Below the pieces are notes generated by a model, which saw only the letters and a program-made list of their open reading frames with translations, ran no database searches and was not told the origin of the DNA. DNA of 53,868 nucleotides, taken from positions 1-53,868 of the forward strand of contig JAHEGY010000019.1 in the NCBI GenBank assembly GCA_024644875.1. The letters are read 5' to 3'. This document shows positions 9,806 through 18,953 of this stretch, piece by piece. The stretch comes from Cyclobacteriaceae bacterium (GTDB taxonomy: Bacteria > Bacteroidota > Bacteroidia > Cytophagales > Cyclobacteriaceae). How positions within the stretch are numbered: position 1 is the stretch's first letter; the number at the start of each line of letters is the position of its first letter. A program made the translations under genes and the position numbers.

Positions 9806-10489
9806 CTACCTGGATTCATCACTTAAGATCTTCCCGTCCTCAATGGTTATGATCCTTCTTGCCTTTTTCACTACCCTGGCATCATGGGTAGAAAAAATGA
9901 AGGTGATCTTCTCTTCTTTATTTAGTTTTTCCATTATATCGAGAAGCGTTTCTGTAGATTTCGAATCCAGGTTGGCAGTTGGTTCATCTGCAAGGATAAA
10001 TTTTGGCTTGGATGCAAGTGCCCTGGCAACGGCAACTCTTTGCTGCTGACCCCCGGATAGTTTCGAAGGCCGGCTATCAAGGCGATCTCCGAGACCAACT
10101 TCCTCCAGTAACTCTTTCGTTCTTTTTTCACGTTCCTTTTTCGACTGGCCCTGAAGTTGCATTATGAATTCCACATTTTCTTTTGCAGTGAGTACAGGGA
10201 TCAGGTTATAGGCCTGAAACACAAATCCAATATTCCTCAAGCGGAAATCAATTAATTTTCTCGATTTAAGATTCCATATATTCACACCATTGACAACTAC
10301 TTCCCCGGAAGTTGGCCGGTCCAAACCACCCAATAAATTTAAAAAAGTCGTTTTGCCAGAACCAGAAGGACCAACGATGGCGGTAAATTCGCCTTCCTCT
10401 ACGGTTAAATCTATTCCATTTACAGCCCTTACCTCTACATGGCTTCCATTATAGATTTTATAAAGTTCTTTGATTTCAATTACGTTCAT
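9806..10489 (-). CDS. LolD/MacB-like ABC transporter ATP-binding protein
   Basis: 227 residues, the standard length. Walker A GPSGSGKT is at 40-47, the Q-loop is in VFQAYNLIP, the signature is LSGGQQQR, Walker B is FILADEPTANLD and the H-loop is in STHDA. The sequence after Walker A (LGGLDRPTSGEV) is characteristic of the LolD/MacB/FtsE subfamily that works with FtsX-fold permeases. The two genes just upstream encode such permeases, 25 bp away, so this is their motor. It hydrolyses ATP at the cytoplasmic face to drive extraction or export of an inner-membrane substrate. Assignment to LolD rather than MacB-like efflux cannot be settled from sequence alone. Confidence 0.95.
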   Translation of the reverse strand: MNVIEIKELYKIYNGSHVEVRAVNGIDLTVEEGEFTAIVGPSGSGKTTFLNLLGGLDRPTSGEVVVNGVNIWNLKSRKLIDFRLRNIGFVFQAYNLIPVLTAKENVEFIMQLQGQSKKEREKRTKELLEEVGLGDRLDSRPSKLSGGQQQRVAVARALASKPKFILADEPTANLDSKSTETLLDIMEKLNKEEKITFIFSTHDARVVKKARRIITIEDGKILSDESR

Positions 10490-10514
10490 TATATTAAAAA
10501 TTAACAGTTCAAAA

Positions 10515-11732
10515 TTATTCAGTTCTTAAAGCATCAGCCGGATCATTTTTCAATGCTTTATAAGCAGGATACAGTGATGCGAGTATCCCGGTTAATATAA
10601 CCAGGATTGTTACATTGATCAACAAAGAAGTATCAAGACTGGTATAGGTAAATGAACCATATCCGATATCAGAATAGGCATCTCCCCATACAGTTAAATC
10701 AATTTTATGCGTTTCGAAATATTTGGAGACCAGGGTGCCGAGAATAATTCCAAATACACCTCCTGTCAATGCAAGAAGAATGGTTTCTATTACGATCATC
10801 ATAAATACTCTTAGCTTATTCATCCCTATGGCCATTAACATTCCTATTTCTTTTACTCTTTCTAGTACAGCCATAAGCATGGTGTTGATTATCCCAAAGA
10901 GCAGGGCAAAGAGTATGATAATAATGAAGATGTACATCATCAGATCCATGGCCTCATTCAAGTAGCTCATTTCGGGACTTAGTTCGAGCCATGACATGAC
11001 TTCCAGTTCACTGAATTCCTTTTTGATTTTATCCTGAATTCCCGGGACATTCTCATTATTGTCTGCGAGGATAGCTATCTCATGTGATGCATTTTCCGGA
11101 AGATTCATGAGTCTTCGAATGTTCCTGTCGAGTACGAAGACATTGGATTCATCAAAGATATTATTCTCGGTATTAAAAATGCCCACAATTCTGAAGGCGC
11201 CGGCAGTAATATTATTATCGATATCCTGAAGGGTCAGAACGACTTTTGAACCCAGTTTTACATTCAGTTTATCAGCCAGTTTGCGCCCGATAATTATTGG
11301 ATTACGACGTTTTTCTTCAAAATAGTTGCCCTCAATCAGCTTAGAATACAGATTTGATACGACTCGTTCATTTTCAGGCGTTATGCCCGATATCTTTACT
11401 CCGGAAGCAGTTTCAGCAGAAGCTATCATTGAGAAAATTGTTATTCTGTTACTCACCCCTATTACTTCGGGGAATTCAGATACTTTTGCAGCTACTGAAT
11501 TGGCATCCGGGATGAATTTAGAAATATCATTAGCTTGCCTGTATTCGGGCAGGTGGATTTGAATATGTGATATTTCAGTCTTGATCACCTTATCTATTCG
11601 TTGTATTGCAAGGCCTTTAAAAAATGCCGAGGAGAATACACCGGCACATATACCCAGGGCCAGGGCTATAATAATTACAGTGCTTCTTAATTTGTTTCTC
11701 CAGACATTGCGCCATGATATTGAAAAAAGCAT
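10515..11732 (-). CDS. FtsX-family ABC permease (LolC/LolE-like), first of pair
   Basis: 405 residues with the LolC/E topology: one membrane segment at about 17-40, a periplasmic MacB_PCD-like domain at about 45-255, and three C-terminal segments at about 265-395. The FtsX signature is present as ERVKEIGMLMAIGM, and the C-terminus LYPAYKALKNDPADALRTE is typical. It lies 18 bp downstream of a paralogous permease gene and 25 bp upstream of the ATPase gene, so the inner-membrane complex is probably a heterodimer of these two permeases plus an ATPase dimer. That matches LolCDE architecture. Substrate is unknown; lipoprotein or lipid is favoured by the LolA-like gene in the operon. Confidence 0.93.
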   Translation of the reverse strand: MLFSISWRNVWRNKLRSTVIIIALALGICAGVFSSAFFKGLAIQRIDKVIKTEISHIQIHLPEYRQANDISKFIPDANSVAAKVSEFPEVIGVSNRITIFSMIASAETASGVKISGITPENERVVSNLYSKLIEGNYFEEKRRNPIIIGRKLADKLNVKLGSKVVLTLQDIDNNITAGAFRIVGIFNTENNIFDESNVFVLDRNIRRLMNLPENASHEIAILADNNENVPGIQDKIKKEFSELEVMSWLELSPEMSYLNEAMDLMMYIFIIIILFALLFGIINTMLMAVLERVKEIGMLMAIGMNKLRVFMMIVIETILLALTGGVFGIILGTLVSKYFETHKIDLTVWGDAYSDIGYGSFTYTSLDTSLLINVTILVILTGILASLYPAYKALKNDPADALRTE

Positions 11733-11750
11733 ATCTATATTTTTACGTTT

Positions 11751-12971
11751 TTATGCCCGAAGGGCTAAATGTACTTTCATTTTATTTGCAGTTATTACCG
11801 GATAGATCGCAATGACTGCGGTGATCACAAATACGGTTATTACCTGGTTATAAAAAACAGATGGTAACCAGGAAAAATACAATAATGGCTCAATACCCAT
11901 ATCTGTAAAGGTCTTTCCGGCATCTCCCGGAATAGGAATTGGATTATTATAATAATAAGCAATGATTGGTATTGAGAAAACAAATCCTACCAATACGCCT
12001 ATAAATCCAATGTAAACAGTTTCGAAAAACAGGATCGCAGCTAACCTGAACCTTTGCATTCCTATTGCGATCATCACCCCCATTTCCCTTTTTCGGTCGG
12101 CAACCATCATCATGATGGTTCCAAAGATCCCAAAGCCAATCACTACATATAGAATTGCCTTCATAAAAACACCTCCGGCCCGGTCAGCCTCTACCATCTG
12201 CAGGATCTCAGGATGCATTTCATCCCATGACATGATACTATAGGGTGATGCGATAACTTCTTCAAGTTTTCTTTTGGTTCTCTGAAGTTGGTACTGGTTA
12301 TCTATCATCAGGACAAATGAAGTGAGCCGGTTCTCACAAGTAAAGAACTCCTGGCAATTGCTGAGTTCCATATATATGGTCTGCTTATTCAGTTCAGGAG
12401 AGGGAAATTTAAGGATCCCGCGGATGGGATATTTCCCAGCGGCACTTACTCCATGATACCCCTGCCCAATCATTACGAGTGTGTCTCCCACAGAAAGTTG
12501 CAGGTATTTGGCCAGATCAAAACCAACGAGAAGACCATCATCTTCTTCAGTGAGATATTCCCCTTCCGCGATCCATTTACTTATTTCCGTGATCTGGTTT
12601 TCTTTTACCGGATCTATGCCCAGAATTATGGATCCCCTGGTGATCTCTTCACTGGATGCAAGGGCGAAGAATTCCAACCTGGGCGCATAATTGACTATAT
12701 CGGATACCTCTTCAATATTCTGAACCAGCGCCTGGTTAGCCTCGAAAGTATTGTTAATGGTTTTATTATCCCAGTACTTATCGTTATGTACCTGTATGTA
12801 ACCTGAATAAAACTTAACAATGTTATCGATCATAGAACTATATGATCCCTCCTGCATGGATGACATGACGGTGGAAAGAAGTACGCCGAAAAATATCGAG
12901 GCTACAGTAATCAATGTTCTTCTTTTATTTCGCCAGAGGTTCCTCCAGGCCATTACTATATTCGATTTCAT
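11751..12971 (-). CDS. FtsX-family ABC permease (LolC/LolE-like), second of pair
   Basis: 406 residues, clearly paralogous to the following gene. An N-terminal WRNLWRNKRRT stretch leads into the first membrane segment at about 20-40, a periplasmic domain spans about 45-260, and three C-terminal membrane segments contain the FtsX motif DRKREMGVMIAIGMQ. It also carries a Cys pair in the periplasmic domain (in SNCQEFFTCEN) that could form a disulfide. It is placed between the LolA-like gene (48 bp upstream) and the other permease gene (18 bp downstream). Its differences from the neighbour suggest division of labour, as between LolC and LolE, but which one would contact the carrier cannot be told. 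Confidence 0.93.
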   Translation of the reverse strand: MKSNIVMAWRNLWRNKRRTLITVASIFFGVLLSTVMSSMQEGSYSSMIDNIVKFYSGYIQVHNDKYWDNKTINNTFEANQALVQNIEEVSDIVNYAPRLEFFALASSEEITRGSIILGIDPVKENQITEISKWIAEGEYLTEEDDGLLVGFDLAKYLQLSVGDTLVMIGQGYHGVSAAGKYPIRGILKFPSPELNKQTIYMELSNCQEFFTCENRLTSFVLMIDNQYQLQRTKRKLEEVIASPYSIMSWDEMHPEILQMVEADRAGGVFMKAILYVVIGFGIFGTIMMMVADRKREMGVMIAIGMQRFRLAAILFFETVYIGFIGVLVGFVFSIPIIAYYYNNPIPIPGDAGKTFTDMGIEPLLYFSWLPSVFYNQVITVFVITAVIAIYPVITANKMKVHLALRA

Positions 12972-13019
12972 GTTTGGTGATTTAATAGATTAAAATGTTT
13001 TCTTAAAAGCATGATCAAA

Positions 13020-13775
13020 TCATCTTACCCTTTGCATGTTCTGTTGAGAGAAAAAATTCTCCGGTATCGGATCATCAAAAGTTGCCGATAGGATATTTAT
13101 CACTGTTTTTTTCCCTTCCTCGTCAGCAGGGATCATTTCCAGGTGTGTGGGGATTTCCCGGTCATCCATTTTCCTTATATTGGACTGATTCATAATATTC
13201 ACCAGATATTCGTCTTCATCGTAATATTCCACCTTTAGCTGGTTATATTCCTTATCTATCCAGACAATTATCTTACCCCATACCACAGGTGCTTCAGGTT
13301 TTGGATTAAGCTCCAGTTTCCAGCAGGAAGTTCCATTTATATCTTCCTCGCCCAGATAATTATGAACATAATCTATCACAATCGATGATTCCCTGACCAG
13401 GTCGTCATTTGTAAAATCAGAACCCATCCATGACTGCATCATCATAGAAGGCGGTATTTTGATCATACGTTCAATGGAAGGCACCCAGTTCCACATCTCT
13501 TTATCCCTTTTAAGGAATACCTGGCCTTTCTCTTTAGCCGGTGATGTAATCAGGATCAGGGCATAGGTGGTGCTTTTCGACCAACTCTTCAATGTGACAG
13601 CCCGTTCCCAATCGGGACGAACGATCTTCATCTCCATTTCCTGGTAGCTGTAGTTTCCACGCATCTTCTGGTCTACCTTCTTAATGATCTCCAGGGCATC
13701 TGGAGCCTGTGTAAATCCAGGTATAACCATGAATCTTAAAACGGCCAGGACCGCTATTGCTCTAAAGTTCCTCAT
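13020..13775 (-). CDS. LolA-like outer-membrane lipoprotein-sorting protein
   Basis: 251 residues with a signal peptide (residues 1-22, ending GFTQ). The mature part has the half-barrel LolA-like pattern of COG2834/PF17131: an N-terminal helix around PDALEIIKKVDQKM, a GNYSYQEMEMKI strand, then WSKSTTYALILI, VFLKRDKEMW, a WMGSDFTNDDLV segment and alternating strands to the C-terminus. Such soluble carriers shuttle a lipid or lipoprotein across the periplasm. Its start overlaps the end of the TetR gene by 14 bp, so the two are translated from the same message. It sits between regulator and permeases, which supports a dedicated carrier rather than the housekeeping LolA. Family call is good; cargo unknown. 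Confidence 0.85.
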   Translation of the reverse strand: MRNFRAIAVLAVLRFMVIPGFTQAPDALEIIKKVDQKMRGNYSYQEMEMKIVRPDWERAVTLKSWSKSTTYALILITSPAKEKGQVFLKRDKEMWNWVPSIERMIKIPPSMMMQSWMGSDFTNDDLVRESSIVIDYVHNYLGEEDINGTSCWKLELNPKPEAPVVWGKIIVWIDKEYNQLKVEYYDEDEYLVNIMNQSNIRKMDDREIPTHLEMIPADEEGKKTVINILSATFDDPIPENFFSQQNMQRVR

Positions 13776-14382
13776 TCAGATTTTTATTTTTAATAAGTTC
13801 GAAAAATTGATAAAATATTTCATTAAAGTACTTGTCAAGGTTTTTTTCTTTCTTTTGAAAAGAATAAATGATCATTACTCCTTCCATCAATCCGGCGATA
13901 TGTTTGCTTAATATCTCGGGATCTAAATTGGGATCTATTTCATTGTTTGACTGCGCAATTCGAATCCATCCGCTAATACTGTCTAACCACAATTCGTAAA
14001 AGTTACTGACTTTCTTCCTGATATCATCTGATCGGATTGCACTTTCCAGCAATGTGTTATAATAACTGATCATTGGATTTTCCGGGCCGATCATGGTCTC
14101 AATCTCAGAAGCAAACTCAGTAAACATGGTTAATATCTGATGTAGATTCGATCTGAAGGGAAGGGCTTTGTTGTAAGTCAGGTCGAAGGAAGCCATGTAC
14201 GAGAAAAAGTACTTTTCAAGTGTTTCGTAATAAATCTGGTCTTTGCTTTTGAAATAATGATAAAAAGCACCTTTTGACAATCCGCTTGCTTCTACCAGTT
14301 CATTCATCGTTATATTTCCATAACCTTTCTTCAATATTAACTTGAGGGCGGTAAAAAGTATATGTTCTCTTGTACTTGTCAT
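13762..14382 (-). CDS. TetR/AcrR family transcriptional regulator of the LolA-ABC operon
   Basis: 206 residues. The N-terminal TetR helix-turn-helix is plain: an ILFTALKLILKKGYGNIT opening, then NELVEASGLSKGAFYHYF and KSKDQIYYETL, at about 8-53. The remaining helices form the ligand-binding and dimer domain. It is the first gene of the six-gene minus-strand operon and overlaps the LolA-like gene by 14 bp. A partial palindrome ACCGACCGTTTGGT lies 6 bp before its start codon and probably serves as its own operator, so the system would be induced when a small lipophilic ligand releases the repressor. Regulatory target and ligand are inferred. Confidence 0.93.
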   Translation of the reverse strand: MTSTREHILFTALKLILKKGYGNITMNELVEASGLSKGAFYHYFKSKDQIYYETLEKYFFSYMASFDLTYNKALPFRSNLHQILTMFTEFASEIETMIGPENPMISYYNTLLESAIRSDDIRKKVSNFYELWLDSISGWIRIAQSNNEIDPNLDPEILSKHIAGLMEGVMIIYSFQKKEKNLDKYFNEIFYQFFELIKNKNLNEEL

Positions 14383-14387
14383 TGCAA

Positions 14388-14401
14388 ACCGACCGTTTGG
14401 T
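14388..14401. promoter_or_regulatory. Putative TetR operator
   Basis: ACCGACCGTTTGGT is an imperfect inverted repeat (10 of 14 positions symmetric, ACC...GGT ends). It lies 6 bp upstream of the TetR start codon, where binding would block the operon's transcription or translation start. The pattern resembles known TetR-family operators of the ACCnnCCGGnnGGT type. No clear TAnnTTTG box was found beside it. The segment 14402-14649, between this site and the thioredoxin gene, holds nothing else that I recognise. Confidence 0.5.
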
Positions 14402-14649
14402 ATGTTCTATTTTAGAATACGTATGTAAATACCCAGGGTTGTGATTTTTTAAACAAATAGAGAGTTGTTGTGAAAAAAGTGGCTTTTAAAAAGGTTTTGT
14501 TGGTAAGGTATTTAAACAATAATCGATAGAAAACTATGAAAATTGAATTTTACAGCAGGCGATAGAATGCAGACCATTATTGGCGAAATCCCATCACAAG
14601 CAAAAATTGGATTCTATTCAGAAGGCCTGATATGTATATGGAAAGGATA

Positions 14650-15750
14650 CTATCCCTGAGTTAATTCTTCAACTTTCTTTCGTAGCTCTTCACCCCGCAG
14701 GTTTTTTGCTACTATGATCCCTTCCGTATCGATAAGGACGGTATGAGGGATACTTCTCACCCCATACAGTTTTCCCGCTGCACTGTTCCAATATTGTAGA
14801 TCAGATACATGTTGCCATGCAAGACCATCATCTACTATGGCTTTTTTCCATTTTTCAGCATCACTGTCGAAGGAAACCCCGAAGATCTCAAAATTTTTAT
14901 CTTTGTAATCATTATACAGGTCAACAACATTTGGATTTTCCCTGCGGCAGGGTCCACACCAGGATGCCCAGAAATCAACCAGTATCAATTTCCCTTTTAG
15001 ATCAGATAATTTCTTTATATTGCCCTCCGGATCTTCCATGATAATATCTGTGAACGGCTGTCCGATAGCTACTTTTTGAAGTGTAATTACATGCTTGTTT
15101 ATTTGCTGAACATATATGGATTGGACGATTTCAGGAGAGAATCCTTTGGCAATTTCTTCTAATTCATTTACGTCAAGGTCGTAGACAAGAGTTCCCCATA
15201 CCAGATAGGGGCCCAGGACATTGTCAGAATTTTCTGAAACTACCTGAAGGGATACTTTTTTCTGATCTTCCGAGATCTCGTCGAACCTCTGTTCAAATAC
15301 TTTAGCCTTTTCCTGATCGCCTTCCCTGTTGGCCTGAAGGTACTTCCTGTAATTGGACCTTAAGCTATCCTCAAATGATTTGATCTTATTATTATAGGCA
15401 GCCAGATTATCCTGCATTACAGACCCGGATATTGTTGGTGTTCTAAGGCTGTCGACATGCGCCTGAACCGTAATAGCCGAGTTCTCAAGAAATATCCTCA
15501 TATAGGGCAAGGTATCGCTGATGGTAATGTAACACATTTCGGGTAATCCCAGTTTCCCCTTAAACTCAAACTTTCCATTGATAATCGATGTTGAATCAAG
15601 TGTTACAAATTCACTATTGATCCGTCTTTTCAATACGGCGGTCCCTTCTGAATATCCGGTAACAGATCCGCTTATATTAAATCTCTCATTTTTTGTTTCA
15701 CAAGAACCTAAAATTAGGAACACAACAACAGCTAAAAATATTCTCTTCAT
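14650..15750 (-). CDS. TlpA-like membrane-anchored thiol-disulfide oxidoreductase with DUF4369 domain
   Basis: 366 residues. The signal peptide ends in a lipobox (LILGSC, Cys 17), so it is a lipoprotein. An N-terminal DUF4369 beta domain (about 25-120) is followed by a helical linker rich in charged residues (about 120-225) and a C-terminal TlpA/ResA thioredoxin domain. That domain has the active site WCGPC in FWASWCGPCRREN and the cis-proline in RSIPHTVLID. This architecture is very common in Bacteroidota and acts in periplasmic thiol reduction. It is transcribed alone, divergent from the MFS gene. Physiological partner unknown. Confidence 0.92.
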   Translation of the reverse strand: MKRIFLAVVVFLILGSCETKNERFNISGSVTGYSEGTAVLKRRINSEFVTLDSTSIINGKFEFKGKLGLPEMCYITISDTLPYMRIFLENSAITVQAHVDSLRTPTISGSVMQDNLAAYNNKIKSFEDSLRSNYRKYLQANREGDQEKAKVFEQRFDEISEDQKKVSLQVVSENSDNVLGPYLVWGTLVYDLDVNELEEIAKGFSPEIVQSIYVQQINKHVITLQKVAIGQPFTDIIMEDPEGNIKKLSDLKGKLILVDFWASWCGPCRRENPNVVDLYNDYKDKNFEIFGVSFDSDAEKWKKAIVDDGLAWQHVSDLQYWNSAAGKLYGVRSIPHTVLIDTEGIIVAKNLRGEELRKKVEELTQG

Positions 15751-16032
15751 AACTCTATGATTTTATTATGCAATTCAAAAATTGATTTAAATGCTGATTC
15801 ATGACTGAAATGCATATTCCTATATGCACAAATGCCATATAATTTAAATACAGCATTGAAAAAATGTCTTTTAAGGAACACTTCCGATTTTGGACTCACC
15901 GCAAAGGAGTGAAAATTATTGGATAAATTGAAATTTGAAGATAAAATAAAGGTAAACTAGAAAACAAACGACATTTTTCTCCGGGAAGCCTGGAACTTAT
16001 ATGTAGCTTTGCTGTTTTCTGAATTAGCAAAG

Positions 16033-17247
16033 ATGCAAAATATAGAATGGCTCAAGGTTTATAATTTCCAGTTCTGGCTAATGTGCCTGGGATCGTTCCT
16101 GTTTTTTGCCAGTTTTAACATGATCATTCCGGAATTGCCGGATTATCTCAGTTCATTGGGTGGCAGCGAATATAAGGGTCTGATCATTGCTTTGTTTACA
16201 TTAACAGCAGGCTTATCGCGTCCATTCAGCGGAAAATTGACCGATACTGTTGGAAGAATACCAATTATGGTGTTTGGCTCAGCAATATGCCTGGTTTCCG
16301 GGCTTTTGTATCCGGTCCTGGGTACGATTGCTGGTTTTTTTGCTTTACGATTATTTCACGGACTATCAACAGGCTTCAAGCCCACAGCTACCAGTGCCTA
16401 TATTGCAGATATCGCTCCTCCTAACAGAAGGGGAGAAGCTATGGGGATACTGGGACTATTCAGCAGTATCGGGATGGCTTCCGGTCCGGTTATTGGAAGC
16501 TATATTGCCCTGTACTATTCTTTGAATGCTATGTTTTATGCTTCATCCGTTCTGGCACTTGCGTCTGTTATTGTTTTAATAGGTATGAAAGAGACCTTGA
16601 AAGATCGAGAATCATTTAAACCTCGGTTATTGAAAATCAAAAGTGTTGATATACTGGAACCAAGGGTTTATTCGTCCTCATTTGTTCTCATGTTGAACGT
16701 ATTTGCATTTGGTGTTATTTTAACAGTGATTCCTGACCTGACCGTACATTTAGGTCTCACCAACAAGGGTGTGTTTTTTGCCATATTTACAGTCACTTCA
16801 TTGCTGATAAGGATCTTTGCTGGTCAGGCTTCAGATCGTTACGGGCGGGTTCCTTTGTTAATAATCGCATCAGTTATTATTATGACATCTCTCATATTGA
16901 TATCTCTTTCAGATAATCTGATGCTCTTTTATATTGCAGCTGGTTTATATGGAGTTGGGGTGGGTATCAGCACACCGACAACCTATGCCTGGACGATTGA
17001 TTTGAGTGAAGAAAAGCATAGGGGAAGGGCACTTGCTACTATGTTTATAGCACTTGAAACTGGTATCGGAGCCGGAGCCTTGATCTCTGCCTGGATATAC
17101 AATAACAATGCAAATAACTTTCCCATTACTTTTTTAATGTCCGCCTTCATGTCTGTAATAGCACTGATATATCTCTTTTATTATACGATCAGGCATAAAA
17201 GACTGGCTGCATTAAAGGTCCCGGCCATTGATACAGGGAAAAAATAA
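16033..17247 (+). CDS. MFS transporter, drug-efflux type
   Basis: About 404 residues from the ATG at 16033. A TTG at 16009 would add eight residues, but the ATG gives the usual short cytoplasmic start. Twelve membrane segments can be counted. The loop 2-3 motif A is seen as GKLTDTVGRIPIMVFG and repeated in the second half as GQASDRYGRVPLL. The segment PPNRRGEAMGILGLFSSIGMASGP matches motif C/D2 of the proton-antiport efflux families (only 19 of these residues are strictly diagnostic). It probably exports a small hydrophobic compound. It stands 57 bp upstream of a Crp/Fnr gene on the same strand. The 282-bp gap before it, shared with the divergent TlpA gene, holds no feature I can name. Confidence 0.9.
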   Translation: MQNIEWLKVYNFQFWLMCLGSFLFFASFNMIIPELPDYLSSLGGSEYKGLIIALFTLTAGLSRPFSGKLTDTVGRIPIMVFGSAICLVSGLLYPVLGTIAGFFALRLFHGLSTGFKPTATSAYIADIAPPNRRGEAMGILGLFSSIGMASGPVIGSYIALYYSLNAMFYASSVLALASVIVLIGMKETLKDRESFKPRLLKIKSVDILEPRVYSSSFVLMLNVFAFGVILTVIPDLTVHLGLTNKGVFFAIFTVTSLLIRIFAGQASDRYGRVPLLIIASVIIMTSLILISLSDNLMLFYIAAGLYGVGVGISTPTTYAWTIDLSEEKHRGRALATMFIALETGIGAGALISAWIYNNNANNFPITFLMSAFMSVIALIYLFYYTIRHKRLAALKVPAIDTGKK

Positions 17248-17304
17248 TTTAAAACCATTTGCAGCCGTTATTCGTTTTTAATTTAAACTGAATCCTAGTC
17301 GTTT

Positions 17305-17985
17305 ATGAGTCAACAATCCAATATATGGTATTTTGAGAATGTGGATCTTTATGAATTATTGTGCCCGCATAAAGTACCAAGTATGAAGGATAATCATTCT
17401 TTTCACTATTTTAAAAAAAATGAGTATATATATTTTGAAGAAGAACCTTCAAAATATATTTACATGATCGCGTCGGGCCGTGTCAAGATCGGAACCTACA
17501 AGGAAGATGGTAATGAGGTGATAAAAGCTATTCTTGGTACGGGAGAAATATTTGGTGAACTTGCCCTGGCCGGAGAGGACACAAGGCAGGATTTTGCACA
17601 GGCCCTTGATGATGATACTGCTGTCTGTCCCATGGGAATAGAGGATATGAAGGAACTGATGGCCAAAAACAAACCCTTGAACCTCAAGATCATAAAGCTC
17701 ATTGGGATAAGGATTAAAAAACTGGAGCGCAGGATTGACGCGCTTGTTTTTAAGGACGCCAGAACAAGGATTATTGATTTTCTCAGGGAGATGGCCCAGG
17801 AAAAAGGTAAAAAAGTTGGATTTGAAGTGATGTTCAGGAATTACCTCACCCACAAAGATATTGCCAGTTTAACCGGAACATCGAGGCAGACCGTAACTAC
17901 TGTTCTCAATGATCTAAAAGAAAAAAACCTGATCAACTTTGACCGTCGCCGGTTTCTGATCAGGGATATCGATGAATTAAAATAA
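17305..17985 (+). CDS. Crp/Fnr family transcriptional regulator
   Basis: 226 residues. The N-terminal cyclic-nucleotide-binding-like beta roll (about 30-145) has the phosphate-cassette region as GEIFGELALAGED, lacking the RxS needed for tight cAMP binding. A long dimer helix and a C-terminal winged helix follow, with the recognition segment HKDIASLTGTSRQTVTTVL. No Fnr-type cysteine cluster is visible. Members of this group in Bacteroidota respond to unknown signals. It follows the MFS gene by 57 bp and ends in a strong hairpin, so the two may form one unit. Confidence 0.92.
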   Translation: MSQQSNIWYFENVDLYELLCPHKVPSMKDNHSFHYFKKNEYIYFEEEPSKYIYMIASGRVKIGTYKEDGNEVIKAILGTGEIFGELALAGEDTRQDFAQALDDDTAVCPMGIEDMKELMAKNKPLNLKIIKLIGIRIKKLERRIDALVFKDARTRIIDFLREMAQEKGKKVGFEVMFRNYLTHKDIASLTGTSRQTVTTVLNDLKEKNLINFDRRRFLIRDIDELK

Positions 17986-18028
17986 AAAATCCCGCCTGCC
18001 TGCAGTAGGCAAGCTCGAGGCGGGATTT
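17986..18028. terminator. Bidirectional rho-independent terminator
   Basis: An AAATCCCGCCT ... AGGCGGGATTT stem with an inner GCCT/AGGC stem lies between the convergent Crp/Fnr and zinc-ribbon membrane protein genes. It is flanked by an A-rich side on the left and a T-run on the right. It can serve both strands. Confidence 0.8.
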
Positions 18029-18032
18029 CAAT

Positions 18033-18953
18033 CTATCCTTTATAAAGCTCGTTTTCTGATTCTAATTCTTCCTTATATTGTTCAAGAAAGTTTTTGGTCT
18101 GTTCTATATTCTGAAATTCGTATGTTTTTGAAGATCCATCGTTAAGGTAAACTTCAACGGTGATGGTTTCAATTGCTTTTTCACCTTTAAAGTGCATCTC
18201 AGTCGGTAATTTGAATTCCTGGCCTTTCTCAAGTTTATGGATCTTAACCTGCTTGGTCCTTTTTGCACCGCAATAGCCGCATTCATATTTTTGCACCATC
18301 TCGCCTTCGGATACTTCACTAGCGGGCGTCAGGATATCTTCATGTTTCAGCTTCATCGTATAGAATCCACAAGTATTACATTTACTGGCCTCTAGTCTGC
18401 CAGCATATTTTTCTATCTTAACTTCCCCGGTAGTCTCATCGACCCAGACATCATAGTCAACAGAAAAGACATCCTCTTCCGCCTGCATACCTTCATCTAG
18501 ATGCACGTCTTCTTCCTCTTCACTCAACAGTCTCATTGGGTTGCCTGCTGATGATACTCTTGGTTTAAACCTTAGATGTTTCAATTTCTTATCAAGAGTT
18601 GATGGGTAAGAATATTTATACAGCAGATACGAAATATATACGATCAATGTTGAAATACAGAAAGTTATGAAGAACCGTACCATGAACCATACATAATGAA
18701 CTTCCATGGTTTTCTTATAGGTAGTATTCAACATAAGTAAAACGGCACCGGCGAAAAGCCAGATAGCGGCCATCTGCATTTTAATATCATTCTCAGTCAA
18801 ATAATCATATTTCCGTTTAAGATCTTTAAATGAACTTAAACGGATCCTGTGATATATTAAAGTTAATACCGAAGCGATCACCAGGGCAATAGCTCCAAAT
18901 ACCATCGCATTATTCCAAATGTTCAGAAACTTCAGATAGATTTCGTTATCCAT
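18033..18953 (-). CDS. Membrane protein with cytoplasmic zinc-ribbon tail, function unknown
   Basis: 306 residues. Three membrane segments lie in the first third (about 15-38, 58-77 and 88-113). A long acidic linker (SEEEEDVHLDEGM) leads to a soluble part with two cysteine knuckles, CNTC and CGYC, about 45 residues apart. These fit a zinc ribbon, with beta strands between them. The C-terminus is charged and helical. I do not recognise a named family. It is transcribed alone towards the shared terminator; its start is preceded by a 324-bp gap. Confidence 0.75.
   Translation of the reverse strand: MDNEIYLKFLNIWNNAMVFGAIALVIASVLTLIYHRIRLSSFKDLKRKYDYLTENDIKMQMAAIWLFAGAVLLMLNTTYKKTMEVHYVWFMVRFFITFCISTLIVYISYLLYKYSYPSTLDKKLKHLRFKPRVSSAGNPMRLLSEEEEDVHLDEGMQAEEDVFSVDYDVWVDETTGEVKIEKYAGRLEASKCNTCGFYTMKLKHEDILTPASEVSEGEMVQKYECGYCGAKRTKQVKIHKLEKGQEFKLPTEMHFKGEKAIETITVEVYLNDGSSKTYEFQNIEQTKNFLEQYKEELESENELYKG

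Noticed and set aside
14567-14659. Short plus-strand frame of 30 codons before the TlpA gene end
   Set aside because: It runs into the 3' end of the opposing gene, has no recognisable sequence and no promoter or ribosome-binding site.
16009-16033. TTG start for the MFS transporter
   Set aside because: The ATG at 16033 gives a normal N-terminus; the extra residues are not expected in the family.
17986-18028. Mobile repeat or integron attC site
   Set aside because: The hairpin lies between convergent genes with A/T flanks on both sides and behaves like a bidirectional terminator; no integrase or cassette is near.
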